Shown: positions 35,406-45,314 of the stretch, piece after piece
Position numbering within the stretch: the first letter of the stretch is position 1
Layout of the letters: each line of letters starts with the position of its first letter
DNA from: Rhodobacterales bacterium 56_14_T64
GTDB taxonomy: Bacteria > Pseudomonadota > Alphaproteobacteria > Rhodobacterales > Rhodobacteraceae
Assembly (NCBI GenBank): GCA_002162795.1
Contig: MAAY01000042.1
Location: forward strand, 1 to 64,000
DNA: 64,000 bases
Reading direction: 5' to 3'
Program-made: the position numbers and the translations under genes
The notes under the pieces: generated by a model
What the model saw: only the letters and a program-made list of their open reading frames with translations
Told to the model about the DNA's origin: nothing
The model's database searches: none

Positions 35406-36019
35406 TTAGGTGCGATCCATGGCCAGGCGTGCGGCAAGACCGGCAAAAATGGCGGCAAAGCTGCGGTTTAACCAGGTAAGTACGCGTTCTGACCCAAGAA
35501 ATAGTCACGCGCGGTGGCGGCAAACAGGCCATAGAGTACGAAAATCACAAATGTGAGCGCCATGAAGACAGAGCCCAGCAGGGCCATTTCAAATGTGGCG
35601 GAACTGGCGTTGCCACTGAGGAACGGCGGCAGCAGGGCTAGGAAGAAGATCGACAATTTCGGGTTCAAAATGTTGATCAGGGCACCGCGCTGGGCAATTT
35701 TGAGGCCAGACTGCGTGGTGCGTTGTGACGTGATGGCCAAGGCCCCACCGGATTTCATAGCCTGCCATGCGAGGTAGAGCAGGTAGAGCACGCCGGCGAT
35801 TTTGACGATTTGGAACAACATGGCTGAGCTGTGCAGGACAGCTGCAAGGCCGAGCGTTGCGGCAGCAAGATGTGGCAGGATGCCAAAGGTGCAACCCAGT
35901 GCTGCCCAAAATGCCGCCTGACGACCTTGACCCAACCCAAGGGCCAGCGTGTAGATCACACCGGTTCCGGGGGCGAGGACAACAACAAACGCGGTGAGCA
36001 GGAAATGCAGGGAAATCAT
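35406..36019 (-). pseudogene. LysE family translocator with a frameshift near its 3' end
   Basis: Amino-acid exporter-type membrane protein. The open frame from ATG 36019 (MISLHFLLTAFVVVLAPGTGVIYTLALGLGQGRQAAFWAALG) runs normally through FVLYGLFAATARDYFLG, then ends after QNAYLPG at 35468. In another frame the sequence continues SERVLTWLNRSFAAIFAGLAARLAMDRT to a stop at 35406-35408. That is the expected C-terminus of the family (about 204 residues). One base appears to be missing near 35492-35497. It is either a real 1-nt deletion or a sequencing error; the protein may still be functional if the last helix is dispensable. Confidence 0.75.
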
Positions 36020-36108
36020 CAAATGGCTCCGGGTGGGTGTAATGCCCTCAAGGCCTAGCATGGCTTTGAGGCGCTGTCACAACCTTCGGAGTGCCGTGTC
36101 GGCCTGGG

Positions 36109-37059
36109 CTAGGCCGGTTGACGTAACACGCGGGGGACTTTGAACTCGATGTTTTCGACGGCGGTTTCCACCACTTCGACAGTTACATCATAGCGGCAGC
36201 GGAAGGCGTCGATCACCTCGTTTACCAGAAGTTCCGGGGCTGATGCGCCGGCGGTTACGGCGACGCTGCGGATGCCGTCAAGCGCGCGCCAGTCGATATT
36301 GGTGGCACGTTGCACCAGTTGCGCGTATTTGCAGCCGGCCTTGGCGCCAACTTCGACCAAGCGGCGCGAGTTTGAGGAGTTGGGCGCTCCAACCACCAGC
36401 AGAGCGTCGCTCTTGGGCGCTACGGATTTCACCGCGTCTTGGCGGTTGGTGGTGGCGTAGCAGATGTCTTCTTTGTGGGGGCCGATGATGGCCGGGAAGC
36501 GGGTGTTCAGCGCGGCGACGATGTCTTTGGTATCGTCAACCGACAGGGTGGTCTGGGTGACAAAAGCCAGTTGCGCAGGATCGCGCACGTCCACAGTGGC
36601 GACATCTTCGACTGTTTCCACCAGTATGACTTCACCATCGGGAAGTTGGCCCATGGTGCCGACGGTTTCGGGGTGGCCCTTGTGGCCGATCATGATCATC
36701 TGCAAACCGGCATCCGCGTGGCGCTGGGCCTCGATATGCACCTTGGACACCAGCGGGCAGGTGGCATCCACATAGACCATATTGCGCAGGGCTGCGGCGG
36801 CGGGGACTGATTTTGGCACACCGTGGGCCGAAAAGATCACCGGGCGATCATCTGGGCAGTCTTCCAGTTCCTCGACAAAGACCGCACCTTTGTCGCGCAG
36901 CCCATCGACGACAAATTTGTTGTGTACGATTTCGTGGCGCACATAGACAGGCGCGCCCCATTTTTCGAGCGCCATTTCGACGATCTTGATGGCGCGGTCG
37001 ACACCAGCGCAAAAGCCGCGCGGGGCAGCTAGGTATAATGTGAGGGCTGGCTTGGTCAT
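36109..37059 (-). CDS. ispH: 4-Hydroxy-3-methylbut-2-enyl diphosphate reductase
   Basis: Last step of the MEP isoprenoid pathway, an Fe-S enzyme producing IPP and DMAPP. 316 residues from [28 protein letters not shown]. Cluster cysteines in [20 protein letters not shown] and [15 protein letters not shown], plus the conserved HGVPKSV. AGGAGACACCG precedes ATG 37059; the longer ORF-track start is unsupported. Divergent from a cytochrome c gene. Confidence 0.97.
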   Translation of the reverse strand: MTKPALTLYLAAPRGFCAGVDRAIKIVEMALEKWGAPVYVRHEIVHNKFVVDGLRDKGAVFVEELEDCPDDRPVIFSAHGVPKSVPAAAALRNMVYVDATCPLVSKVHIEAQRHADAGLQMIMIGHKGHPETVGTMGQLPDGEVILVETVEDVATVDVRDPAQLAFVTQTTLSVDDTKDIVAALNTRFPAIIGPHKEDICYATTNRQDAVKSVAPKSDALLVVGAPNSSNSRRLVEVGAKAGCKYAQLVQRATNIDWRALDGIRSVAVTAGASAPELLVNEVIDAFRCRYDVTVEVVETAVENIEFKVPRVLRQPA

Positions 37060-37195
37060 CGGTGTCTCCTTGCTGGGCAGAGGTAAGGCTTTCACCGCCT
37101 TAGGTCCATAGGGGGGAATGTCACGGCGATGTGATTGGAGGCTCCAGTGGGGGAAGGCCGCAGAAAAGGGTGATGCTAAGAGTGAAGGATCGGCA

Positions 37196-37657
37196 ATGAA
37201 GTTTCTATTGGGTGGAACCACGTTGAGTGTTGCTGTGGTGGGTGCGTTTCTGTGGAGTCAGAACGCCGCGGTCAATGCTGCTGGGTTGCTTCCGTATAAG
37301 GACGATGCGGCTGTGGCGCGTGGAACGGTCGTGTATCAGGACAATTGCGCCAGCTGTCATGGGGATCAGTTGCAGGGTCAGGCAAATTGGCGCGAACGTG
37401 ACAGCGATGGGTATCTACCCGCACCGCCGCATAACGCAAATGGCCACACATGGCACCACCGCGATGCGCAACTGCTGGCGATCACTCAGAAGGGGACCGC
37501 AGCCCTGGTGGGCAATGGCTATCGCAGTCGGATGCAGGGGTATGAAGATGTGTTGAGCCAACAGGACATGCTGTCGGTTCTGGCCTATATCAAAAGCACC
37601 TGGTCGCCCGAGATCATCGCGCGTCACAATCAGATTAACGGGCAAGCAGAAGAGTGA
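37196..37657 (+). CDS. Secreted c-type cytochrome
   Basis: 153 residues. N-terminal signal or anchor [30 protein letters not shown], then one heme-binding motif [18 protein letters not shown]; candidate axial Met in [30 protein letters not shown]. Likely a periplasmic electron carrier or part of an oxidase module; redox partner not evident here. Divergent from ispH. ATG 37196 chosen as start of the signal peptide. Confidence 0.85.
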   Translation: MKFLLGGTTLSVAVVGAFLWSQNAAVNAAGLLPYKDDAAVARGTVVYQDNCASCHGDQLQGQANWRERDSDGYLPAPPHNANGHTWHHRDAQLLAITQKGTAALVGNGYRSRMQGYEDVLSQQDMLSVLAYIKSTWSPEIIARHNQINGQAEE

Positions 37658-37704
37658 CATTTCAGAAATTCTAAAAAGACACTGCGGCTGCGGTGTTGGC
37701 AGAC

Positions 37705-37738
37705 AAAAAACGGGCGCCGGATTTTCATCCGGCGCCCG
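37705..37738 (-). terminator. Rho-independent terminator of the NYN gene
   Basis: On the minus strand, CGGGCGCCGGAT and ATCCGGCGCCCG form a 12-bp stem with a GAAA loop, followed by TTTTTT. Strong intrinsic terminator 32 nt after the NYN stop. Confidence 0.92.
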
Positions 37739-37769
37739 TCTGATGTTCGCTCAGGTCGATTGACCCGAA

Positions 37770-38342
37770 TTAGTTGCCTGCATAGGCCACGTTGCGTGGC
37801 TCGGCTGGAATTTCGCGAGGTGGACGACCTATGACGTCTTTCAGCTCTTCCAGCTCGATGAAGTTGTCGGCCTGACGGCGCAACTCGTCTGAAATCATCG
37901 GAGGCTGGCTGCGAATGGTCGAGACAACGGATACGCGGACACCTTGACGCTGCAAGCTGGCAACCAGCGGCCGGAAATCCCCATCCCCGGAAAACAGCAC
38001 AATGTGATCCACGCGCGAAGCCAATTCCATGGCGTCCACCGCAAGCTCGATATCCATGTTGCCCTTAACCTTACGGCGGCCCATGCTATCAGTGTATTCT
38101 TTGGCAGGTTTGGTCACCATGGTGAAACCATTGTAATGCAACCAGTCTACCAGCGGTCGAATTGGCGAGTACTCGTCATTTTCAAGCAGCGCCGTGTAAT
38201 AGAACGCACGCAGCATTTTGCCGCGGCGCATAAATTCTTGACGCAATAACTTGTAGTCGATGTCAAATCCCAATGCCTTGGCTGCGGCATAAAGATTCGA
38301 GCCATCGATGAACAGCGCTAGCCGCTCGTCTTTGTAAAACAT
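37770..38342 (-). CDS. NYN domain (LabA/DUF88) protein, PIN-like nuclease
   Basis: 190 residues. PIN-like fold with the expected acidic residues: LALFIDGSNLYAAAKALGFDID, KGNMDIELAVDAMELASRVDHIVLFSGDGDFRPLVASLQRQGVRVSV. Members of the LabA-like family are predicted metal-dependent ribonucleases; cellular target unknown. C-terminus PREIPAEPRNVAYAGN is low-complexity. It has its own terminator and is divergent from folK. Confidence 0.88.
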   Translation of the reverse strand: MFYKDERLALFIDGSNLYAAAKALGFDIDYKLLRQEFMRRGKMLRAFYYTALLENDEYSPIRPLVDWLHYNGFTMVTKPAKEYTDSMGRRKVKGNMDIELAVDAMELASRVDHIVLFSGDGDFRPLVASLQRQGVRVSVVSTIRSQPPMISDELRRQADNFIELEELKDVIGRPPREIPAEPRNVAYAGN

Positions 38343-38479
38343 AACAATGTCCTTCCGGTATAACCCTGTCGCGCGGTGTGTTCCGTGAGTGAATGCTAAA
38401 ATATGCGAAACAGGTGGAACTAATGTAAGTTATTTGGCATGTGCTGCAAGTGTAACCACTATATGAATTGGGGTCAAAA

Positions 38480-39049
38480 ATGACCGAAATCCGGTCAAAA
38501 GCGTTAATTGCGCTGGGCGGCAACCTGCCTTCCGCAAAAGGGGCTCCAAAATATACGTTAATCGCTGCTATTGCAGAGATTTCTAGACGTGGATTGTATG
38601 TGCAATTACTGTCGCGATTCTTTCATACACCTTGTTTTCCTGCCGGTGCAGGGCCTGACTATGTGAACGCGGTGATTCAGGTTGGCAGCGATTTGTTACC
38701 AGACGAGTTATTGGCGATTTTACACGAAATCGAAGTAGATTTTGCGCGCGTGCGCGACCAAAGGTGGGGAATGCGGACCCTGGATCTGGATCTTATTGCC
38801 GTTGGAAAACAAATTCTACCTGACGATGGCATCTATCGACAGTGGCTGGAATTGGCGATGGCGGATCAGTTGCGCCAGGCCCCGGATCAGTTGATTTTGC
38901 CGCATCCCCGGCTTCAGGATCGCGGCTTTGTACTGGTGCCGCTCTGTGACATTGCTCCGGATTGGATTCACCCGGTGTCGGGGCTTTCTGCTGCGGAAAT
39001 GCTGGCGGCGCTGTCGGAAGCTGCCGTTGCAGAGGTGCGGCCGCTGTGA
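38480..39049 (+). CDS. folK: 2-Amino-4-hydroxy-6-hydroxymethyldihydropteridine diphosphokinase
   Basis: Pyrophosphorylates 6-hydroxymethyl-dihydropterin in folate synthesis. 189 residues. HPPK motifs: KALIALGGNLPSAKGAPKYTL, SRFFHTPCFPAGAGPDYVNAVIQV, the signature RWGMRTLDLDLIAVG and ILPHPRLQDRGFVLVPLCDIAP. Longer than the 160-residue typical form because of an insertion near GIYRQWLELAMADQLRQAPDQ. ATG 38480 preferred over TTG 38468. Confidence 0.94.
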   Translation: MTEIRSKALIALGGNLPSAKGAPKYTLIAAIAEISRRGLYVQLLSRFFHTPCFPAGAGPDYVNAVIQVGSDLLPDELLAILHEIEVDFARVRDQRWGMRTLDLDLIAVGKQILPDDGIYRQWLELAMADQLRQAPDQLILPHPRLQDRGFVLVPLCDIAPDWIHPVSGLSAAEMLAALSEAAVAEVRPL

Positions 39050-39075
39050 TGTTGCCGAATGGCGGCATTCAACGC

Positions 39076-39104
39076 TTGTCAAGGCAAAGATTCGGGCTTA
39101 CATA
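39076..39104 (+). promoter_or_regulatory. Candidate sigma-70 promoter of rpoZ
   Basis: TTGTCA (39076-39081), a 17-nt spacer and TACATA (39099-39104), 38 nt upstream of the rpoZ start codon. Confidence 0.6.
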
Positions 39105-39142
39105 CCTGCTTTCTGGATCCTTACTCATTTGGAGAGTCGCTG

Positions 39143-39496
39143 ATGGCCCGCGTAACGGTTGAAGACTGCGTAGACAAAGTTCCCAACCGCTTTGAGCTGG
39201 TTTTGCTGGCTGCCCATCGCGCCCGCGAGATCACAGCCGGGGCGCCGCTCACTGTCGAGCGTGACAATGACAAAAACCCTGTGGTGTCGCTGCGCGAAAT
39301 CGCTGACGAAACTCAAGGTGCTGATGCCCTGCGGGAGCGTCTGATCGAAAGCAACCAGACCCAGATCGAGGTCGACGAGCCGGAAGAAGATTCGATGGCT
39401 CTGTTGATGGGTGGCGAAGCTGACAAGCCCGCCGATGACGATATGTCAGAAGAAAAACTTCTTCGTGCGCTGATGGAAGCCCAAGGGCAGGGCTGA
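39143..39496 (+). CDS. rpoZ: DNA-directed RNA polymerase omega subunit
   Basis: Assembly subunit of RNA polymerase that binds beta-prime, and part of the ppGpp site in proteobacteria. 117 residues: [70 protein letters not shown], the characteristic omega core. The acidic tail ([25 protein letters not shown]) is typical for alphaproteobacteria. Start 39143 has GGAGAG upstream. It precedes the rsh gene by 31 bp, the conserved rpoZ-spoT/rsh pairing. Confidence 0.97.
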   Translation: MARVTVEDCVDKVPNRFELVLLAAHRAREITAGAPLTVERDNDKNPVVSLREIADETQGADALRERLIESNQTQIEVDEPEEDSMALLMGGEADKPADDDMSEEKLLRALMEAQGQG

Positions 39497-39527
39497 GCGG
39501 CACAATATTTAAGGCTGCGGACCGGAA

Positions 39528-41657
39528 ATGATATCACCTGAAGATCTGATTGCGCTGGTCCGCAACTACAATCCCAAGACCAACGAAAAACGATTGGCCG
39601 AAGCTTATGCTTACGGCGAGGAAATGCACACGGGGCAGGTCCGCCATTCGGGTGAACCCTATTTCACCCACCCGGTTGCTGTCGCCGCGATCCTGACCGA
39701 ACAGCGTCTGGATGATGCCACCATCATCACAGCACTGCTGCACGACACTATCGAAGACACCAAGGCCAATTACGAAGAGGTCTCGACACGATTCGGCAGC
39801 GAAGTCGCCGAATTGGTTGATGGTGTGACCAAGCTGACCAACCTGCAGCTGTCCAGCCGTGAAACCAAGCAGGCCGAGAATTTTCGCAAGCTGTTCATGG
39901 CGATGTCCAAGGATCTGCGGGTTATCTTGGTTAAGCTGGCCGACCGGTTGCACAACATGCGCACCATCAAGGCGATGCGCCCGGAAAAGCAGGCGCAGAA
40001 AGCCCGCGAAACCATGGATATCTATGCGCCTCTGGCTGGCCGCATGGGCATGCAGTGGATGCGCGAAGAGCTGGAGGATCTGGCCTTTCGGGTGCTGAAT
40101 CCCGAGGGGCGTCAGTCGATCATCCGCCGCTTTATCACTTTGCAGCGCGAAACCGGCGATGTGATTCATCGCATTACTGGCGACATGCGCAGCGAGCTGG
40201 AAAAAGCCGGGATCGAGGCCGAGGTATTTGGCCGTGCCAAAAAACCCTATTCAATTTGGCGCAAGATGCAGGAAAAGGATCAGGGGTTTTCGCGCCTGTC
40301 CGACATCTATGGGTTCCGCATCATCACCGCGACCGAGGAAGACAGCTATCGCACGCTTGGTGCCATTCACCAGCGTTGGCGGGCGGTGCCGGGGCGGTTC
40401 AAGGATTACATCAGCCAGCCGAAATCAAACGGGTATCGCTCGATCCACACCACGGTGTCGGGTCGCGATGGCAAGCGGGTCGAGGTGCAGATTCGCACCC
40501 GACAGATGCATGATGTTGCTGAAACCGGAGTGGCAGCACATTGGTCGTACCGCGATGGGGTGCGTACTGAGAACCCGTTTGCGGTAGATCCGGTCAAATG
40601 GATTGCCTCGCTGACCGAACAGTTCGACGCCGAAGAGGATCACGACGAGTTCCTCGAGGCGGTGAAACTGGAAATGTACTCGGATCAGGTGTTCTGCTTC
40701 ACGCCCAAGGGAGACGTGATCAAACTGCCCAAAGGTGCGACGCCGATCGATTACGCCTATGCCATCCATACTCGGATTGGACATGCCTGTGTCGGCGCCA
40801 AAGTCGATACCATTCGGGTGCCGCTGTGGACCCGTCTGCGCAATGGTCAGTCGGTCGACATCATCACCGCCGAAGGTCAGACGCCGCAGGTCAGCTGGCT
40901 GGAGATTGCCACCACCGGCAAGGCTCGTACCGCCATCCGTCGTGCCTTGCGGGATGCGGATCGTGAACGGTTTGTAAAACTGGGCCGCGAGTTGGCGCGA
41001 TCAGCATTTGAACATGTTGACCGGAAGGCCACCGACAAGACACTGGAAACTGCTGCCCGTGCCTTGCGGCTGGGCAACGCATATGAACTGCTGGCGCGTC
41101 TGGGAGCTGCCGAAATCACCGGGCATGATGTCGTGCAGGCGGTCTATCCTGATCTGGCGCCGGACAATAGCGATGAAATCTCACCACGTCGGGCGGTGAT
41201 TGGTCTGGAGCCAGGGCAGAGTTTTGAGCGCGCGCCCTGCTGTCAGCCGCTGCCAGGTGAGCGCATCATCGGCATCACCTATCGCGGGCGCGGTGTGGTG
41301 GTTCATGCTGCGGACTGTGACAGTTTGGGCAATTATGAAGACCAGCCGGAGCGCTGGGTTGATGTGCAGTGGCACAGCGGTACCCACCCGGCGGTCTATG
41401 GCGTCACGCTGGGGCTGACCATTGGCAACGATGCTGGCGTACTGGGACGAATTTGCACATTGATTGGCGAGAAAAAGGCCAATATCTCGGACCTAGAATT
41501 TGTCGACCGGAAACCAGACTTTTACCGTCTGGTGATAAACGTCGAGCTAAGAGATGTTGAGCAGCTGCATTCACTGATTTTGATGTTGGAAGCAGAGAGT
41601 GACGTTGCCGCGGTTGAGCGGCTACGTGACCATCCTGCAAAGCACAGCGCGAACTAG
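39528..41657 (+). CDS. rsh: Bifunctional (p)ppGpp synthetase/hydrolase (Rsh)
   Basis: Makes and degrades (p)ppGpp in the stringent response. 709 residues. HD hydrolase domain with RHSGEPYFTHPVAVA and TALLHDTIEDT (about 45-85); synthetase domain with YGFRIIT...GYRSIHTTVSGRDGKRVEVQIRT (about 260-325); TGS domain QVFCFTPKGDVIKLPKGATPIDYAYAIHTRIGHACVGAKVD; C-terminal ACT domain. Both catalytic halves look intact, so it is the single long RSH enzyme expected in this group. Follows rpoZ and leads a run of same-strand genes. Confidence 0.97.
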   Translation: MISPEDLIALVRNYNPKTNEKRLAEAYAYGEEMHTGQVRHSGEPYFTHPVAVAAILTEQRLDDATIITALLHDTIEDTKANYEEVSTRFGSEVAELVDGVTKLTNLQLSSRETKQAENFRKLFMAMSKDLRVILVKLADRLHNMRTIKAMRPEKQAQKARETMDIYAPLAGRMGMQWMREELEDLAFRVLNPEGRQSIIRRFITLQRETGDVIHRITGDMRSELEKAGIEAEVFGRAKKPYSIWRKMQEKDQGFSRLSDIYGFRIITATEEDSYRTLGAIHQRWRAVPGRFKDYISQPKSNGYRSIHTTVSGRDGKRVEVQIRTRQMHDVAETGVAAHWSYRDGVRTENPFAVDPVKWIASLTEQFDAEEDHDEFLEAVKLEMYSDQVFCFTPKGDVIKLPKGATPIDYAYAIHTRIGHACVGAKVDTIRVPLWTRLRNGQSVDIITAEGQTPQVSWLEIATTGKARTAIRRALRDADRERFVKLGRELARSAFEHVDRKATDKTLETAARALRLGNAYELLARLGAAEITGHDVVQAVYPDLAPDNSDEISPRRAVIGLEPGQSFERAPCCQPLPGERIIGITYRGRGVVVHAADCDSLGNYEDQPERWVDVQWHSGTHPAVYGVTLGLTIGNDAGVLGRICTLIGEKKANISDLEFVDRKPDFYRLVINVELRDVEQLHSLILMLEAESDVAAVERLRDHPAKHSAN

Positions 41658-41725
41658 CAGTCCCCGCGCAAAATGGGGCCGGAACTTGGACCTTGATTGG
41701 GCCACAACTTGGAAGGACGCATTCG

Positions 41726-42412
41726 TTGGTATTCAGGCGCCGTGACCGACGTTCGCCGCTTCGTGCGATTGCGGATTTCCTGTGGCCGCGGGGCGGCTGG
41801 ACGCGTGCATTTCATTACGTGAAACACCGGGTGCGTCGGCTGCCTGATTCGCCAGAACGCATCGCGCGTGGGATTGCGGCGGGTGTGTTCACTGCGTTCA
41901 CTCCGTTCTACGGTTTGCACTTTGTTGTGGCGGTACTGCTGGCGCGCCTGTTCAACGGCAATATTCTGGCGGCCCTCAGCGGTACTTTCTTTGGCAATCC
42001 GCTCACTTATGTGCCTATTGGTGTGGCGTCGCTGCAAACTGGCCACTGGTTGCTGGGCACCGATTTTGACACTGAGGTGGATCATTCGCTGATCGGCAAG
42101 TTCTTTGGTGTCAGCAAGGATGTCTGGAATAACCTGCTGGTCCTGGTTTCGGATCGGGAAGCGGACTGGCATGGGCTGCAGCTATTCTACGACGAAGTGT
42201 TCTTGCCTTATATGATCGGTGGGGTGATCCCCGGGATTATCGCCGCGACGGTTTGCTATTTCCTGAGCGTACCCTTGATCCGGGTCTACCAGCAGCGCCG
42301 CCGCTCTAAGATCAAGGCCAAATTCAAGGCGATCAAGGCGCGGGCGCATATCGAAAGTGGCATCGCAATCCAATCCGTCGCAGCCAAAGTGGCACCGCGA
42401 AAGGCACGCTAG
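41726..42412 (+). CDS. DUF2062 domain membrane protein
   Basis: 228 residues. MVFRRRDRRSPLRAIADFLWPRGGWTRAFHYVKHRVRRLPDSPERIARGIAAGVFTAFTPFYGLHFVVAVLLARLFNGNILAALSGTFFGNPLTYVPI matches DUF2062, a polytopic membrane protein of unknown function. I prefer TTG 41726, preceded by GGAAGGA with 8-nt spacing, to the ORF-track start at 41693. It lies between rsh and pdxJ, the usual position in Rhodobacterales. Confidence 0.88.
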   Translation: MVFRRRDRRSPLRAIADFLWPRGGWTRAFHYVKHRVRRLPDSPERIARGIAAGVFTAFTPFYGLHFVVAVLLARLFNGNILAALSGTFFGNPLTYVPIGVASLQTGHWLLGTDFDTEVDHSLIGKFFGVSKDVWNNLLVLVSDREADWHGLQLFYDEVFLPYMIGGVIPGIIAATVCYFLSVPLIRVYQQRRRSKIKAKFKAIKARAHIESGIAIQSVAAKVAPRKAR

Positions 42413-42483
42413 ATTTTTGCAGTTTGCTCTTTTTGTCTGGCGGTCTAGTGTCAGGGAAACTGGGCTTTCTAGGACTGGCAAAA

Positions 42484-43230
42484 ATGGCTGATAACTCTCT
42501 GCGACTGGGTCTTAACATCGATCACGTGGCGACTGTGCGCAACGCGCGCGGCGGGGCCTACCCGGATCCGGTCCGGGCTGCAATTATGGCGGAAGAAGCC
42601 GGCGTTGATGGGATTACTGCGCACCTGCGGGAGGATCGCCGTCATATCATGGACACCGATATCGAAGGTTTGATGCAGGCGCTGACGGTGCCGTTGAACT
42701 TTGAGATGGCAGCGACGGACGAAATGCAGGCCATCGCTCTGCGTCACCGTCCCCATGCGGTTTGCATCGTTCCCGAGAAACGCGAGGAACGCACCACCGA
42801 AGGTGGGCTAGAAGTGGCTCGTGAAGAAAACAAACTGGCGCATTTCATCGCGCCATTGCGGGATGCTGGCTGCCGTATCTCGATTTTTGTTGCTGCGGAT
42901 CAGAAGCAGATCGAGGCAGCACACCGGATTGGTGCTGACATCGTCGAGTTGCACGTGGGCGCCTATTGTGATGCCCATGCTGAGGGTGATTTCGACCTGC
43001 GCGATACCGAGTTGGCGAGCCTGCGTGAGATGTCCACCTATGCGCATTCACTGGGGCTAGAGGTACACGCGGGTCACGGGCTGACCTATGATTGCGTCAA
43101 ACCCATTGCGGCATTTCCTGAGGTGCAGGAATTGAACATCGGTCATTTCCTGATTGGCGAGGCTGTGTTTCGTGGTTTGACTCCGGCGGTGCATGAGATG
43201 CGTCGTTTGATGGATGAGGCTCGTAGCTAA
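42484..43230 (+). CDS. pdxJ: Pyridoxine 5'-phosphate synthase
   Basis: Condenses 1-deoxyxylulose 5-phosphate with 3-amino-1-hydroxyacetone phosphate to give PNP in vitamin B6 synthesis. 248 residues: LRLGLNIDHVATVRNARGGAYPDPVRAAIMAEEAGVDGITAHLREDRRHI, EEGGLE-type CIVPEKREERTTEGGLEVA, and EVHAGHGLTYDCVKPIAAFPEVQELNIGHFLIGEAVF. ATG 42484 gives the normal N-terminus (MADNSLRLG). Followed by a double-hairpin element, then acpS. Confidence 0.97.
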   Translation: MADNSLRLGLNIDHVATVRNARGGAYPDPVRAAIMAEEAGVDGITAHLREDRRHIMDTDIEGLMQALTVPLNFEMAATDEMQAIALRHRPHAVCIVPEKREERTTEGGLEVAREENKLAHFIAPLRDAGCRISIFVAADQKQIEAAHRIGADIVELHVGAYCDAHAEGDFDLRDTELASLREMSTYAHSLGLEVHAGHGLTYDCVKPIAAFPEVQELNIGHFLIGEAVFRGLTPAVHEMRRLMDEARS

Positions 43231-43238
43231 TGAGTTAG

Positions 43239-43282
43239 CCGTTTTCTTTGAAGAAAACGGTACGGAATTTTCCAAAATTCCG
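43239..43282. repeat. Double-hairpin element, copy 2
   Basis: CCGTTTTCTT-TG-AAGAAAACGG (43239-43260), then CGGAATTTT-CC-AAAATTCCG (43263-43282), followed by GGGT. It has the same layout as 11930-11971: first hairpin with a TG loop, short spacer, second hairpin starting CGGAA, then GGGT. It lies in the pdxJ-acpS gap, 8 nt after the pdxJ stop. Confidence 0.7.
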
Positions 43283-43302
43283 GGTAGATGCGGAAAACAA
43301 AC

Positions 43303-43728
43303 ATGATCCTTGGCATCGGTACTGACCTTGCAAATATAGACCGGATCCAGCGGACGTTGGATCGATTTGGTGATCGGTTTAAGAACCGCGTGTTCACCAG
43401 CATCGAACAACGCAAAGCCGAGCGTCGTTTGGATGTCGCTGGTACCTATGCCAAACGCTGGGCCGCCAAGGAGGCCTGCTCGAAAGCGCTGGGGACAGGC
43501 CTGCGCATGGGGATTGCCTGGAAGGATATGGCGGTCAGCAATCTGCGCAGTGGTCAGCCCGTAATGCACGTGACTGGCTGGGCAGCCGAGCGGTTGCGTG
43601 AGATGACCCCGGTGGGTCATGAGGCGGTGATTCATGTGACCCTGACCGATGATCACCCCTGGGCGCAGGCCTTTGTGGTGATCGAGGCGCGAGTGATTGC
43701 TGATCTTGACGATGGAGCGGGGGGCTAA
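43303..43728 (+). CDS. acpS: Holo-[acyl-carrier-protein] synthase
   Basis: Transfers 4'-phosphopantetheine from CoA to apo-ACP. 141 residues: [42 protein letters not shown] with the Mg-binding Asp in GTDLANI, and [32 protein letters not shown] with the conserved WAAKEA. ATG 43303 was chosen because MILGIGTD is the family start. Downstream of pdxJ, a conserved pairing across proteobacteria. Confidence 0.96.
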   Translation: MILGIGTDLANIDRIQRTLDRFGDRFKNRVFTSIEQRKAERRLDVAGTYAKRWAAKEACSKALGTGLRMGIAWKDMAVSNLRSGQPVMHVTGWAAERLREMTPVGHEAVIHVTLTDDHPWAQAFVVIEARVIADLDDGAGG

Positions 43729-43730
43729 GC

Positions 43731-43759
43731 TTGACTTACCCGCATCCGGACCGCATGTA
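43731..43759 (+). promoter_or_regulatory. Candidate promoter of lepB-rnc-era
   Basis: TTGACT (43731-43736), a 17-nt spacer and CATGTA (43754-43759) in the acpS-lepB gap, 32 nt before the lepB start codon. Confidence 0.4.
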
Positions 43760-43791
43760 GCCTCGGACCTATTGTTGAACCGGAGAGCCTG

Positions 43792-44631
43792 ATGGCGACC
43801 AAAGTCCAAGCTGGAAATTCGATCATCGAGACGATCAAAACCATTGTCTATGCGCTGTTGATCGCCGGTGTTTTCCGCACCCTGTTTTTTCAACCATTCT
43901 GGATCCCGTCAGGGTCGATGAAGGAAACGCTGCTGATCGGCGACTTCCTGTTCGTCAATAAGATGGCTTATGGCTATTCCTATGCCTCGTGTCCCAGCGT
44001 GAAACTGGCGCGTCTTGGCGTTGATATCGATGCCGAAGACATTTGTGGTTTCCTGGACGGTGACAATACACGGCTGTTTGGTGGTACGCCTGAGCGAGGC
44101 GATGTGGCGGTGTTTCGTCATCCTGTGAACAACACTGACTTTATCAAGCGTCTTATTGGTCTGCCCGGCGACAAAGTGCAGGTCAAAGACAGTGTTCTCT
44201 TTATCAATGATCAGCCGGTCGCGTTGAAAGACATTGAAGACTTTGAAGAGGAAATGGAGCGTCAGGGCCCGCAAGGTCGCTACCCGAGATGTGAGAATAA
44301 TGCAGCCGTGGGTGAAGGCGGCGTTTGTATTAAGTCGCGCCAAATCGAGACGCTGCCGAATGGTGTTGAACACGCAATTCTGAACATCGGCAATCAACCT
44401 ACCGATCATACCGGGGTGTATCTGGTGCCCGAGGGGCATTACTTCTTCATGGGGGACAACCGGGACAACTCGACCGACAGTCGCGTGCCTCAATCGGCAG
44501 GCGGTGTTGGCTTTGTGCCTTATGAAAACCTGATCGGCCGGGCAGATCGTATTATGTTCTCTTCTGCAGGGCGGTCGATGTTGTTCTTCTGGACCTGGCG
44601 CAGTGATCGTTTCTTCAAGGGTATCAAGTGA
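43792..44631 (+). CDS. lepB: Signal peptidase I
   Basis: Cleaves signal peptides at the outer face of the inner membrane. 279 residues. A single N-terminal membrane helix ([23 protein letters not shown]), catalytic Ser42 in [14 protein letters not shown], catalytic Lys in [27 protein letters not shown], and box [14 protein letters not shown]. Only one TM helix precedes the catalytic Ser, as in Gram-negative alphaproteobacteria. The stop overlaps the GTG of rnc. Confidence 0.97.
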   Translation: MATKVQAGNSIIETIKTIVYALLIAGVFRTLFFQPFWIPSGSMKETLLIGDFLFVNKMAYGYSYASCPSVKLARLGVDIDAEDICGFLDGDNTRLFGGTPERGDVAVFRHPVNNTDFIKRLIGLPGDKVQVKDSVLFINDQPVALKDIEDFEEEMERQGPQGRYPRCENNAAVGEGGVCIKSRQIETLPNGVEHAILNIGNQPTDHTGVYLVPEGHYFFMGDNRDNSTDSRVPQSAGGVGFVPYENLIGRADRIMFSSAGRSMLFFWTWRSDRFFKGIK

Positions 44632-45314
44632 AGCTGTCAAAAGAAATGCGGGGCTTTCAGGATCGGATCGGGCATCAGTTCGCCGAGCCGGAGCTGTTAG
44701 TGCGAGCGCTGACCCATGCCTCGATCTCGTCATCGACGCGTAGCGACAACCAGCGGCTTGAATTTCTGGGGGACCGGGTGCTGGGGCTGGTATTGGCAAC
44801 AGCGCTGTTGGAAGATGACAAAACTGCCTCTGAGGGACAGTTGGCGCCGCGCTTTAATGCTATGGTGCGCAAAGAGACCTGTGCCGATGTCGCCCGCGAG
44901 ATCAATCTGGGCGAAGTGTTGAAGCTGGGCCGATCCGAGATGATGTCGGGCGGGCGGCGCAAGCTGGCGTTGCTAGGTGACGCGATGGAAGCGGTGATTG
45001 CCGCGGTCTACAAGGACGCCGGGTTCGAGGCGGCGCAGGCGATGATCCTGCGGCTTTGGGCCAATCGTATTACTTCAGTCGAGGCAGACGCGCGCGACGC
45101 CAAGACCTCGTTACAGGAACTGGTTCAGGCCAAGGGGGAAAAACCTCCTGCCTATGAGTTAGTGTCTCGCACGGGGCCGGATCATCAGCCGGTATTTACG
45201 ATCGCGGTACGTCTTAATGATGGCGCCGAGGCGCAGGCCACCGCTGGATCAAAACGTCAGGCCGAACAGGCCGCAGCCACTGCGCTGCTAAGCAAACTGG
45301 AGCAAAAACAATGA
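44628..45314 (+). CDS. rnc: Ribonuclease III
   Basis: Double-strand-specific endoribonuclease for rRNA processing and mRNA decay. 228 residues. Nuclease signature [22 protein letters not shown], second acidic cluster [19 protein letters not shown], and a C-terminal dsRBD ([38 protein letters not shown]...[13 protein letters not shown]). GTG start overlapping the lepB stop; overlaps era with ATGA. The lepB-rnc-era order is widely conserved. Confidence 0.97.
   Translation: MKLSKEMRGFQDRIGHQFAEPELLVRALTHASISSSTRSDNQRLEFLGDRVLGLVLATALLEDDKTASEGQLAPRFNAMVRKETCADVAREINLGEVLKLGRSEMMSGGRRKLALLGDAMEAVIAAVYKDAGFEAAQAMILRLWANRITSVEADARDAKTSLQELVQAKGEKPPAYELVSRTGPDHQPVFTIAVRLNDGAEAQATAGSKRQAEQAAATALLSKLEQKQ

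Noticed and set aside
39534-40169. 211-aa minus-strand ORF inside rsh
   Set aside because: Antisense to the conserved HD domain of rsh, with no family features.
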